A stretch of 64,000 nucleotides of DNA from Cellulomonas flavigena DSM 20109 (lineage in GTDB: Bacteria; Actinomycetota; Actinomycetes; Actinomycetales; Cellulomonadaceae): the NCBI RefSeq assembly GCF_000092865.1, contig NC_014151.1, forward strand, positions 2,480,001 through 2,544,000, read 5' to 3'. The notes below the pieces were generated by a model. It was not told where the DNA came from and did no database searches. It worked only from the letters and a program-made list of their open reading frames with translations. Position numbers and translations under genes: made by a program. This document shows positions 1 to 7,780 of the stretch, piece after piece (within the stretch, counting starts at the first letter, position 1; the number at the start of each line of letters is the position of its first letter).

Positions 1-713
1 GGCTGTGCTCGAAGTAGGCCGAGTTGAAGACGCCCGGAGTGAGCACCACGACCGTCGGGTCGTCGACGCCCTGGGGCGCCGCGGCGGTCAGTGCCGCCAG
101 CAGGCGCCGGGGGTAGTCGACGACGGGGCGGATGCGCAGCGCGGCGAACAGCTCCGGGAAGGTCTGGGCCATGGCCCGGCGGTTCGACAGCACGTAGCTG
201 ACGCCGGACGGCACGCGCACGTTGTCCTCCAGGACGCGCCAGCCGCCGAGGGAGTCGCGCACCAGGTCGATGCCCGAGACGTGCACCCGCACGCCGTTGG
301 GCGGCTCGACGCCACGCGCGGCACGGTGGAAGTGCGTCGACGACACCACGACCGACCGCGGCACGACACCGTCGGCGATCGACTTCTGCGGGCCGTACAC
401 GTCGGCGAGGAACGCCTCGAGCGCCCGCACGCGCTGCGCGACTCCGGGCGCGACGTGGTCCCACTCCTCGCCCGCCAGTGCGCGCGGCACGACGTCGAGC
501 GGGAAGGGTCGCTCCTCGCCCGCGAAGTCGAACGTCACGCCCTGCTTGAGGTAGGAGCGCGCGAGCGTGTCGGCGCGGGCGCGCAGCTCGCCGGCCGAGA
601 GCTGCGCCAGGGCCGCGTGCACGTGCCGGTAGGCGCCGCTCACCTCGCCGTCGGGACCGAGCATCTCGTCCCAGGCGGCCCCCGCCGGGTAGTCGTCGAA
701 GAGGTCCGCCATG
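1..713 (-). CDS. Circularly permuted ATP-grasp protein (partial)
   Basis: The reading frame opens at ATG 713 and runs off the left edge, so only the first 237 residues are visible. The start (MADLFDDYPAGAAWDEML) and the segments YGPQKSIADG, RVHVSGIDLVRD and WRVLEDNVRVPSG are typical of the circularly permuted ATP-grasp family (DUF404/DUF407), which is predicted to catalyse ATP-dependent carboxylate-amine ligation. In actinobacteria these genes usually sit in small operons with an alpha-E protein and a transglutaminase-like protein, which would lie outside this window. The catalytic C-terminal half is not visible. The long plus-strand frame over the same bases has no family features and is a GC shadow. 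Confidence 0.85.
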
Positions 714-828
714 GCGCGAATGTAGTCCTGTCGTGTCAACGTCGCGTTACGTGGGGTGCGGGGCACCGCGTGGGCCGCGGCGGTCGCGTGGCAGGTCCGT
801 GGCGCGCCGGTCGCGGTCCCCCGGGCGC

Positions 829-834
829 TAGGCT
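829..834 (+). promoter_or_regulatory. -10 box (TAGGCT) of a leaderless transcript
   Basis: TAGGCT ends 8 bases before GTG 843. This spacing places the transcript start at or very near the start codon and decides the start of the PemK-like gene. Confidence 0.55.
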
Positions 835-842
835 CGTCGGCT

Positions 843-1373
843 GTGGACCGACGACTCCTGGCCGCCGCCGTGCTGGGTGCCGCCCGCCGGCTGCTGACGA
901 CGTCCCGCCCCGGCTCGGCGAGCGGGCGGACGCGACCCGCGCGGCAGCGCGACACCACACCCCGGGGTGGTGACGACGGCACGACCGGCGCGGTGCGCCC
1001 GTCCTACGCGCCGAGCCCGGACGGGCTGCCCGACCCGGGCGAGGTCGTCTGGACGTGGGTGCCGTACGAGGACGACCCGGCACAGGGCAAGGACCGGCCT
1101 GTGCTGGTCCTCGCCGTCGAGGGACCGACGCTGGTCGGCCTGATGCTGACGAGCAAGGACCACGACCGTGACGCGGCCGACGAGGCACGGCACGGGCGCC
1201 GGTGGATGGACGTGGGCACCGGCGGCTGGGACGCGCAGCGCCGCCCGAGCGAGGTCCGCCTCGACCGTGTGCTGCGGCTGTCGGCGCGTGACGTGCGCCG
1301 CGAGGGGGCTGCGCTCGACCGCGCCCGCTACGACGCGGTCGCGACGGCGGCCTCGCGTCTGCACGGCTGGTAG
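843..1373 (+). CDS. PemK/MazF-like toxin family protein
   Basis: A 176-residue protein. Residues from about 60 onward carry the PemK/MazF signature: PDPGEVVWTWVPYEDDP followed by KDRPVLVLA, then a core beta-barrel and a helical end. MazF-family proteins are mRNA endoribonucleases, but this long actinobacterial version with an alanine/arginine-rich N-terminal extension is often found without an antitoxin, and none is visible next to it. GTG 843 was chosen because a -10 box lies 8 bases upstream; an in-frame ATG at 756 would add 29 low-complexity residues. Its stop codon is part of the rpsT -10 box. Toxin activity is uncertain. Confidence 0.72.
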   Translation: MDRRLLAAAVLGAARRLLTTSRPGSASGRTRPARQRDTTPRGGDDGTTGAVRPSYAPSPDGLPDPGEVVWTWVPYEDDPAQGKDRPVLVLAVEGPTLVGLMLTSKDHDRDAADEARHGRRWMDVGTGGWDAQRRPSEVRLDRVLRLSARDVRREGAALDRARYDAVATAASRLHGW

Positions 1374-1376
1374 GAT
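1371..1376 (+). promoter_or_regulatory. Candidate -10 box of rpsT
   Basis: TAGGAT overlaps the TAG stop codon of the preceding gene. A start of transcription near 1383 would give rpsT a leader of about 135 bases that contains the hairpin at 1386-1411. Confidence 0.5.
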
Positions 1377-1385
1377 GTCGAACTG

Positions 1386-1411
1386 CGTGCCCGCCTGGGT
1401 CGGCGGGCACG
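1386..1411 (+). promoter_or_regulatory. Hairpin in the rpsT leader
   Basis: GTGCCCGCC pairs perfectly with GGCGGGCAC around a 6-base loop, extended by one C-G pair. It lies immediately after the predicted rpsT transcript start. S20 controls its own translation in enteric bacteria, so an autoregulatory element is possible; an early terminator is the alternative. The function is inferred. Confidence 0.5.
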
Positions 1412-1517
1412 AGCGCAGGCCTTTCCCGCGGGTGTCCCCACGCCCCAGTCCTGGCGCTGCGCATGCCCTCGACGACCTGTCAGATCGCTTCGGCGACCTA
1501 TCCAAGAGAGTCCACAC

Positions 1518-1778
1518 GTGGCGAACATCAAGTCCCAGATCAAGCGCATCGGTACGAACGAGAAGGCTCGGCTGCGCAACAAGGCGGTCAAGTCGGAGCT
1601 CAAGACGTACGTCCGGCGCGTCCGCGAGGCTGTCGCCGGTGGCGACAAGGAGGCTGCGAGCACCGCGCTCGTCGCCGCCGCGCGCAAGCTCGACAAGGCG
1701 GTCTCGAAGGGCGTCATCCACGCCAACCAGGCTGCGAACCGCAAGTCGGCGCTGTCGAAGGCCGTCAACGGCCTGTAG
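1518..1778 (+). CDS. rpsT: 30S ribosomal protein S20
   Basis: An 86-residue basic protein starting [20 protein letters not shown], the standard S20 start, and ending SKAVNGL. S20 binds 16S rRNA early in assembly of the 30S body. GTG 1518 is preceded by AAGAGAG at a good spacing. The length is normal for the family. The gene is monocistronic: its own promoter is upstream and a strong hairpin terminator follows at 1841-1877. It lies opposite holA and comEC in a block typical of Gram-positive bacteria. Confidence 0.98.
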   Translation: MANIKSQIKRIGTNEKARLRNKAVKSELKTYVRRVREAVAGGDKEAASTALVAAARKLDKAVSKGVIHANQAANRKSALSKAVNGL

Positions 1779-1795
1779 TGGTCGCTCGCGCAGCT

Positions 1796-1834
1796 TCCAC
1801 CTGCGCACCGACCGCGCAGCGTCCACCTGCGCAC
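1796..1834 (+). repeat. 13-bp direct repeat downstream of rpsT
   Basis: TCCACCTGCGCAC occurs at 1796-1808 and again at 1822-1834, a spacing of 26 bases, between the rpsT stop and its terminator. No function is apparent. Confidence 0.6.
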
Positions 1835-1840
1835 GAACGC

Positions 1841-1877
1841 CGGAAGGGCGGCACCCCCGAGGGGTGCCGCCCTTCCG
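1841..1877. terminator. Bidirectional hairpin terminator between rpsT and the XRE gene
   Basis: A perfect 17-bp stem (GGAAGGGCGGCACCCC with its complement, plus one flanking pair) with a 3-base loop lies between two convergent genes. There is no clear U tract, as is common in high-GC actinobacteria. Confidence 0.8.
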
Positions 1878-1900
1878 CTGTCCGGTCCGGGTGACCTCGC

Positions 1901-3218
1901 TCAGCCGCCGAGCGACCACGTCTCCCGCGGCGCACCCGTCGGGACCGACGGCTGGAAGCCGGCCTCGCGCAGCGCGCGGTCGAAGGCACGGGCAGCTGCG
2001 TCGACGTCACCGCGACGCAGGTACCTGTCCCCGAGGTCGCGCCACACGCCGGCCGAGTGCCGCGTCGCCGCCATCATGCCGAGCATGTCCGCACCCCACT
2101 GGAACGCCTTCGCGGCGCCGTCGTGGTCGCCGCGCGCGTCGAGCACGTCGCCCAGGGCGATGTGCGCGGTCGCCGCCTCGAGACGAGGCGCCTCCCCCAG
2201 CCGCGCGCGCGTCGGCCTCGGCGGCGGCCTCGTCACCGAGCATGAGGTGCGCCCGCGAACGCTCGACCTGCAGGCGGGCGACGTCGAGCGCCGACCCGAC
2301 GGCGTTCAACCCGGGCTCCGCCTTGTCGATCTGCGCGAGCGCGGCGCGCGGATCGGCCGGCTCGGACCGCAGCAGCAGCCACGCGTAGTTGACGCGCAGG
2401 CGCGGCAGGTCGCGGTCGGGCTCACCCTCGGAGAGCAGAGCCAGCGCGCGCTCGGTGTAGCGCTGCGCCAGCTCGTAGTCCCGCCGCTGCTCCGCGACGA
2501 GGGCCGCGTTCCAGTACACGCTGCCGCGGCCGCGCGGCGTGCCGAGCGACTCCGCGAGCCGGACCAGCTCGGCGGCCCGGTGCGTCGCGTACAGCAGGTC
2601 GCCGCGCTCGACGTACGCCCACAGCACCGTGGACGCCAGGCGCAGGTGCTCGTCGGTCCCCACCAGGTCCGCCCCGTCGAGGTCCGCCAGCGTGCGCTCG
2701 CCGACCTCCACCGCACGGTGCAGGTCACCCGCCTCCAGGTAGCACCCGACGAGCGCCGTCGTGAGCACGGCGGCCCGCAGGTGGTCGGGGCGCGCCTGCG
2801 TCTCCGTGAGCAGCGGCTCCAGCAGCGTGATCGCCGTCTCGAGCTCGCCGAGCAGCTCGTGCGCGCGCGCCAGGGTCGTCAGCGCCTCGACCCGCAGCAC
2901 CGGGGTGACGACCGACAGGTCGAGCGCGGTGATGCGGTGCGCGGCGCCGGCGGCGTCGCCGCTCGCGAGATCGAGACGTGCGTAGTCGAGCTCGAGCCGG
3001 GTCCGGGCCTCGTTGGGCCCGTCCTCGCCGTGCTTGAGGAACTCGAGGGTCGTGCCGAGCCGTTCGGCCAGCACACCGAGCGCCGCGTCCGTGGGTTCAC
3101 GGTGCCCCGCCTCGATGAGGGAGATGTAGCTGGGCGAGAAGGCGTTCCCCGCCAGGGCCGTCTGGGAGAGCCCAGCGGCCAACCGCGCCTCGCGCACGCG
3201 GTCACCGATAGTCGTCAT
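1901..3218 (-). pseudogene. XRE-family regulator with TPR repeats, frameshifted near its C-terminus
   Basis: Residues 1-60 are an XRE helix-turn-helix domain (VREARLAAGLSQTALAG, then SPSYISLIEAG). The rest is built of TPR helices, the architecture of transcription factors that bind small peptides or partner proteins. The first frame ends at 2007 in arginine-rich nonsense. The true C-terminal TPR (EAATAHIALGDVLDARGDHD to TWSLGG, stop at 1901) is in another frame. The switch lies in an alternating GC tract at about 2202-2211; adding one GC pair would restore a single frame of about 440 residues. The gene may be inactive, phase-variable, or affected by a sequencing error. ATG 3218 follows a TACAAT box by 8 bases. 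The small exported peptide gene just upstream is on the same strand. Confidence 0.8.
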
Positions 3219-3223
3219 GAGAA

Positions 3224-3240
3224 GTCATTGTACGTATGAC
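3224..3240 (-). promoter_or_regulatory. -10 box (TACAAT) inside a GTCAT-N7-ATGAC inverted repeat
   Basis: Read on the minus strand, TACAAT (3227-3232) ends 8 bases before the XRE start codon, so the message is probably leaderless. The inverted repeat GTCAT/ATGAC spans this box, a position expected for an autorepressor operator. Regulation by the XRE protein itself is an inference. Confidence 0.6.
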
Positions 3241-3386
3241 GTCCGTGAATACCATCCCCCTGTCGCGCCGGGCACGTCGTGTCGTCCGCGGCGCCCTCCC
3301 GCCGTGGGCCACCGCGGGGCCCACGGGCGGGACGGGCGCGGTGCGCGACCCCTGGTCGCGCCACCGCACCCTCCTGTGCTGGTCGC

Positions 3387-3515
3387 TCAGACGAAGTCCT
3401 TGCAGCAACCGCTGGCCCCGCCGCTGAGCGAGACGGAGGCGGTCACCGCGGGGGCACCGACGACGAGCGAGCCGACGATGGCGAGAGCGGCGATCGCGCT
3501 GGTGAGGGGCTTCAT
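3387..3515 (-). CDS. Small exported peptide, 42 residues, ending CCKDFV
   Basis: ATG 3515 is preceded by AGGAGA with 5 bases between. The product begins MKPLTSAIAALAIVGSLVV, has a likely signal peptidase site after APAVTA, and ends in a short polar tail SVSLSGGASGCCKDFV. The codons are GC-rich in third position like neighbouring genes, which supports real coding. It is too short for most gene callers. I do not recognise a family. The gene lies upstream of, and on the same strand as, an XRE-TPR regulator, an arrangement like the propeptide-receptor pairs of RRNPP peptide signalling in Firmicutes. Alternatives are a secreted cysteine-containing factor or a small membrane peptide. The function is inferred. 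Confidence 0.6.
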   Translation of the reverse strand: MKPLTSAIAALAIVGSLVVGAPAVTASVSLSGGASGCCKDFV

Positions 3516-3710
3516 GGCGTTCTCCTGTCAAAGGGGCTCCGTGCTCCCTGGGGACGGCACCTCGACGGCCCGCCAGGGTCGGGACACGTCGTCGACAGGG
3601 TGACACATCCGTCGGATCCGTGCGAACACCCCGACACCCGAACGGGTATGTCCGAATTCCACCCACCGACCGGACCATCACATGTCCGGACTTGTGGTGT
3701 CATAGGGCTC

Positions 3711-4439
3711 ATGACATCGGATGATCCGGAGGCGACGCTCGCGCAGCTGGGCGCGGCGGTCGACGCGGCGATCCCGCGCGCCCTGCGGCGCGCCTGGGAG
3801 CAGCACGTCGCCCACGAGCCGGTGCTCGTGGCGCGTCAGGGCATCTACTCCGCGCACGGTCGGCCCTTCGCCTACCAGTTCTCCTACCGCTCCCCCGGCC
3901 ACCACGCCGAGCTCGCCCGCTCCTGGGGTCGCGCCGACCACGAGCGCGCGACCGACCACGTCCTGCGTGCCACGTTCGGCCGCGCGGACCTCGAGCACGT
4001 CGCGCACGGTCGCCTGCTGTTCATCCGCTGCCCGCGTGCGCACCTGCTCGGGGACCTGCCCCTGCCGGCACGACCCGACCGCCTCGTCATCGAGGTCAGC
4101 ACCACGACCGAGGTCGACGCCGCCGCGCTGGCCGGACTGCGCCGGCTGCGCGAGCAGGGCTTCCGGATCGCGCTGCCGGCGTTCACCGACCGTCCCGAGC
4201 AGCGCCGCCTGCTGCCGCACGCCGACTTCGTCAAGGTCGACGTCCGCGACCTCGACGTCGAGGGGCATCCCGTCGTGCGCGTCGCACGCTCGTTCGGCGC
4301 GACGCTCGTGGCCGAGTACGTCGAGTCGGCCGAGGTGCTGCAGCATGCGCGCGAGCTGGGGTTCACGCTGTTCCAGGGCAACCTCATCGAGCGCGCCGGC
4401 GTGCTGGACCGTGCGGGCGCGCGGCTCGTCGGCAACTGA
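3711..4439 (+). CDS. Degenerate EAL-domain protein
   Basis: A 242-residue protein with an EAL fold of the YuxH/CdgJ type lacking the HDOD half. The signature glutamate region reads AYQFSYR instead of an E-x-L-x-R form, and the DDFG-like motif is replaced by ALPAFTD. ADFVKVDVRDLD and LVAEYVES remain. Loss of these metal-binding residues suggests that it cannot hydrolyse cyclic di-GMP and is a binding or scaffold protein. It is followed after 73 bases by a second EAL gene that keeps the key residues; the two look like an old tandem duplication. ATG 3711 is the first plausible start before the conserved part. Confidence 0.8.
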   Translation: MTSDDPEATLAQLGAAVDAAIPRALRRAWEQHVAHEPVLVARQGIYSAHGRPFAYQFSYRSPGHHAELARSWGRADHERATDHVLRATFGRADLEHVAHGRLLFIRCPRAHLLGDLPLPARPDRLVIEVSTTTEVDAAALAGLRRLREQGFRIALPAFTDRPEQRRLLPHADFVKVDVRDLDVEGHPVVRVARSFGATLVAEYVESAEVLQHARELGFTLFQGNLIERAGVLDRAGARLVGN

Positions 4440-4512
4440 CGACGCACGGCCGAACGGGTGAGGTCCGCGTGAAGCCGCGTCATGACGCCGCGGCTCGCCC
4501 CTCTCCCACGGT

Positions 4513-5136
4513 GTGACACTCCCCGGGGCCGCGCTGCCGCCGCCCGTCCACGTCGCACGCCAGCCCATCCGCCGCCCGTCCGGCGACCTGCTGGGGCACG
4601 AGTACCTCTACCGGTCGGCCGCGGGCCGCGCCGCGGGGGTCGACCGCTGGTCGACCGCCCGGCAGGACGCGGCCTCCGCGTCCGTGCTGCGCACGCTGTA
4701 CGACCCCCGCCGACCGCGCGCCGCAGGCTTGGTGTTCGTCAACGTGACACGCGCGTTCCTCGTCGGCGACCGGACGCTGCCGCCGCCCGACGGCCGCCTC
4801 GTGCTCGAGGTGGTCGAGTCCGTCCGGGCCGACGCCGCCGCGCTCGCCGGGCTGGCCCGGCTGCGCGCCCGCGGGTACCGCGTCGCGCTGGACGACTGGA
4901 CGGCCTCGTCCGCGCAGCGCGCGATGCTGCCCCACGCGGACTTCGTCAAGATCGACTGCCGGGACCTCGACCGTCTCGGCGAGGCCGGGCTGCAGGAGGC
5001 GCGCACGTCGGGCGCCCGGCTCGTCGCCGAGCGGGTCGCGGACGACGAGCTGCGCGAACGGTGCCTCGACCTGCGGTTCGACCTGCTGCAGGGGTACGTG
5101 CTCGGACGTCCGGCGCTGCTGGCCGCGGTCGCCTGA
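4513..5136 (+). CDS. EAL-domain protein, probable c-di-GMP phosphodiesterase
   Basis: A 207-residue stand-alone EAL domain. Visible catalytic-type positions are the glutamate in GHEYLYR, the asparagine in VFVNVTRAFL, the glutamate in LEVVES, the aspartate pair in VALDDWT, the lysine in ADFVKIDCRDLD, the glutamate in LVAERVAD and the glutamine in LQGYVLGRP. This set is compatible with cyclic di-GMP hydrolysis to pGpG, unlike the upstream paralogue. The loop-6 region is short, so activity is not certain. GTG 4513 was taken as start, just after a hairpin-poor spacer, and the gene probably shares a transcript with the upstream gene. Confidence 0.82.
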   Translation: MTLPGAALPPPVHVARQPIRRPSGDLLGHEYLYRSAAGRAAGVDRWSTARQDAASASVLRTLYDPRRPRAAGLVFVNVTRAFLVGDRTLPPPDGRLVLEVVESVRADAAALAGLARLRARGYRVALDDWTASSAQRAMLPHADFVKIDCRDLDRLGEAGLQEARTSGARLVAERVADDELRERCLDLRFDLLQGYVLGRPALLAAVA

Positions 5137-5162
5137 CCGCCGGAGCCCCGCGCGGACCGTCG

Positions 5163-6209
5163 TCAGCGCTCGACGGCGCCCGCGACGCGCAGCACCGCAC
5201 GCTCGATCGCGAACCGGGGGTCCCGCCCCTCGCCCTTGACCTCCGCGTCCGCCTGGGCGACGGCCGAGATCGCGACCGCCAGGCCCTCGGGCGTCCACCG
5301 TCGCAGGTCCTGCGTCGCACGGTCCACCTGCCACGGTGCCATGCCGAGCTCGCGGGCGGCGGCGGCACCGCGCCCGCGCACCGCGCCGACCTTCGCGAGC
5401 GTCCGCAGCCGGGCCGCGACGGCCGCGACGATCGGCACGGGGTCCAGGCCCGTCGCGAGGGCGTGCCGCAGCAGCGCGACCGCTCGACCCGCGTCGCCCG
5501 CCACGGCTGCGTCGGCCACCTGGAAGCCCGTCGCCTCGACCCGCCCACCGTGATAGCGCTGCACGGCCTCCTCACCGATCAGGCCCGTGGTGTCGGCCAC
5601 GAGCTGCGCGCACGCCGCCGCCAGCTCCCGCAGGTCGGACCCGACGGCGTCGACGAGCGCACGCACGGCGCGGGCGTCCGCACGTCGCCCCGCCCTCGTG
5701 AGCTCCTCGGACACGAACGCCGCCTTGTCCGCGTCGGACTTCACCGGCTCGCACGCGACGGTCGGCACCTGCGCACGCTTCGCCGCGTCCAGCAGCCGCT
5801 TGCCGCGCTGCCCCCCCGCGTGCCGCAGGACCACGACGACGCCGGGGTCGGGTGCCGTGAGGTACGCCTCGGCGTCGAGCAGCAGGGCGTCTCCCGCGCG
5901 CTCGACGCCCTCCACGAGCACGACCTTCGCCTCGGCGAACAGCGACGGGCTGGTGAGCACCGTGAGGTCACCTGCGGCGTACGTCGCGGCATCGACCCGC
6001 GTGACCTCGAGGTCCGGGTCGGCGGCCCGTGCCTGCGCCACGATGCGCTCGCACGCCCGCTCGGCGAGCAGCTGCTCGGCGCCGCTCACCAGCACGACCG
6101 GAGCGGGCTCCGCGGCCGTCCACGGCAGGCCCGCAGCACCGCCCGCCGCGCGTGCGCGCGTGGAGCCGGAGCTGGTGCGGGACGAACGTGCGGGGGTGCG
6201 AGCGGCCAC
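5163..6209 (-). CDS. holA: DNA polymerase III delta subunit
   Basis: A 348-residue protein. Delta opens the beta clamp within the clamp-loader complex. Typical delta features are the N-terminal VVLVSGAEQLLAERA, VVLVEGVERAG and VVVVLRHAGGQRGKRLL segments, followed by the helical collar region ending RFAIERAVLRVAG. A short low-complexity lead of about 30 residues precedes the domain. GTG 6209 is preceded by a CAGGCT -10-like box at 7 bases. The gene follows comEA and comEC on the same strand, the usual actinobacterial order, with a 62-base gap after comEC. Confidence 0.92.
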   Translation of the reverse strand: MAARTPARSSRTSSGSTRARAAGGAAGLPWTAAEPAPVVLVSGAEQLLAERACERIVAQARAADPDLEVTRVDAATYAAGDLTVLTSPSLFAEAKVVLVEGVERAGDALLLDAEAYLTAPDPGVVVVLRHAGGQRGKRLLDAAKRAQVPTVACEPVKSDADKAAFVSEELTRAGRRADARAVRALVDAVGSDLRELAAACAQLVADTTGLIGEEAVQRYHGGRVEATGFQVADAAVAGDAGRAVALLRHALATGLDPVPIVAAVAARLRTLAKVGAVRGRGAAAARELGMAPWQVDRATQDLRRWTPEGLAVAISAVAQADAEVKGEGRDPRFAIERAVLRVAGAVER

Positions 6210-6271
6210 GGGACCAGCCTGCCACGGCGCACCCACTCCCCCGCCCCCACGGTCGCTGGGCGTGCGCCGGG

Positions 6272-7780
6272 TCACGGCCCAGGACGCGGGCGCACGACGA
6301 GCGCTCCCGCCGCCACGACGACGACGAGCGCCGCGACCGTCCCACCGACGCCGGGCCACCAGGCGAGGGACGCACCCGGCAGGCCCGCGGTCCAGCGGGC
6401 GACCGTGGCGATCCACCAGCAGGCCGCGCCCGCCCCGGCCGCGAGCAGCGCGGCCCCCGCCGGCCACGGACCCGCGAGGACCGCCGCGAGCAGGCCGAGG
6501 ACGGTCGCGGGCGCGACGGCGGGCACCACGGCGACGTTGGCGAGCACCGACCAGGGCGCGAACGTCGGCCACAGCGCGAGCGCCACGGGCAGGCACCCGA
6601 GCTGGGCCGCGACGGGCGCAGCGAGCAGGGGCGCGACGTCGCGGCCGCACCACGGCGCCCACCGGTCGACCAGCGGCCCTCCCAGCAGGACGAGCCCCGC
6701 GGTGGCGGCGACCGACAGTACGAAACCCACCTCGACCGCGAGCCACGGGTCGGCGACGAGCAGCACCACGACCGCGGTCGCCAGCGCGGCCGGCCCGGGC
6801 GCGCGTCGACCGGCGAGCAGGCCGACGAGACCGACGGCGCCCATGACGGCGGCTCGCACCACGCTCGGCTCCGGTCCGACGACCAGCAGGAGCGCGCCGC
6901 CGGCCGCCGCGGCGGCGCCCGCGCGCAGCGGACGCGGTGCGCCGAGCGCCGCCGTGACGGCGAGCACGAGTGCACCGACGATCGCGAAGTGCGCGCCGGA
7001 CACGGCGGTGACGTGTGCCAGGCCTGCCGTGCGCATCGCCGCGGTGAGGTCCGGCGGGACGTCACCGGTCGCACCCACCGTCACCGCGGGCAGCAGGCCG
7101 CGGACGTCGGGCGGCAGGGGCGCGGCCGCCGTCCGTGCACCGTCGCGGACGCGCGCCGCCCAGGCGTGGACCGGGCGGGGCGGCGCCGTGACCGTGGGCG
7201 GATCACCGGCCCGGAGCAGCACCGCCGCCGGCCCGGCGTCGGCGAGTCGTCCCCGCACCCGGACGCGCGCGTCGAGCACCGCCCCCTCCGGGCCCAGGAC
7301 CTCGACCGGGGCCTGCACGCGGTGCCAGTCGCCACCGACCAGGACCGCGGTCGCCGCGACGGTCCAGCGCACCCGCGGGTCGTCAGGCCCGGCCGGGCGT
7401 GGGCCGACCGTGACGCGCCCGACGACCTCGACGGTGCCGTCGACCGTCCCGCCGCCGGCGAGCGGTCCGTGGAGCGCGTGCCCCGCCGCTGCCGACACGA
7501 TCACGACCGCGGCGGTGGCCGCGCTCAGCAGCACGGCCGGGAGCACTGCCGCGCGCGCCACCCGGGGCGGGCCGCCGGCCCCGGTGCGCCCGCAGAGGTG
7601 CGCGCCCGCCGCCGCGAGCACGGCCACGACCGCCACGACGAGGAACGCGGCGGCGCACGACGCGGCACGGGCGGCCGTGCTCGGGTCGTGCACGACGACG
7701 AGCGCCGCGCCCCAGGCCGCGAGCGCCGGCGGCACGAGACGCAGGTCGGCAGCGACCGCGGCCGCGCCGGGCCCGGTCAC
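6272..7780 (-). CDS. comEC: ComEC/Rec2-family DNA uptake channel, lacking the metallo-beta-lactamase domain
   Basis: A 502-residue polytopic membrane protein. An N-terminal DUF4131-like part with several hydrophobic helices is followed by an OB-like segment (about residues 110-185) and the Competence domain, with the family landmark GLAHVTAVSGAHFAIV and many helices after it. The protein stops right after the last helices; the C-terminal metallo-beta-lactamase-like nuclease domain present in most ComEC proteins (usually 700-850 residues) is absent, and only 62 bases separate the stop from holA. The start GTG overlaps the comEA stop (GTGA), so translation is coupled. DNA uptake is the family role; function here is unproven. 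Confidence 0.88.
   Translation of the reverse strand: MTGPGAAAVAADLRLVPPALAAWGAALVVVHDPSTAARAASCAAAFLVVAVVAVLAAAGAHLCGRTGAGGPPRVARAAVLPAVLLSAATAAVVIVSAAAGHALHGPLAGGGTVDGTVEVVGRVTVGPRPAGPDDPRVRWTVAATAVLVGGDWHRVQAPVEVLGPEGAVLDARVRVRGRLADAGPAAVLLRAGDPPTVTAPPRPVHAWAARVRDGARTAAAPLPPDVRGLLPAVTVGATGDVPPDLTAAMRTAGLAHVTAVSGAHFAIVGALVLAVTAALGAPRPLRAGAAAAAGGALLLVVGPEPSVVRAAVMGAVGLVGLLAGRRAPGPAALATAVVVLLVADPWLAVEVGFVLSVAATAGLVLLGGPLVDRWAPWCGRDVAPLLAAPVAAQLGCLPVALALWPTFAPWSVLANVAVVPAVAPATVLGLLAAVLAGPWPAGAALLAAGAGAACWWIATVARWTAGLPGASLAWWPGVGGTVAALVVVVAAGALVVRPRPGP

Noticed and set aside
5..973. Long plus-strand frame over the ATP-grasp gene
   Set aside because: Arginine/valine-rich sequence without family features; the opposite strand encodes a recognisable protein. 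Very high GC produces long shadow frames throughout.
843..1373. PemK-like gene as half of a toxin-antitoxin pair
   Set aside because: No antitoxin-like ORF lies on either side; the upstream 129 bases hold only a promoter.
3523..3528. TTGACA as a -35 box for the small peptide gene
   Set aside because: It lies right at the ribosome site, so the matching -10 would fall inside the coding sequence.
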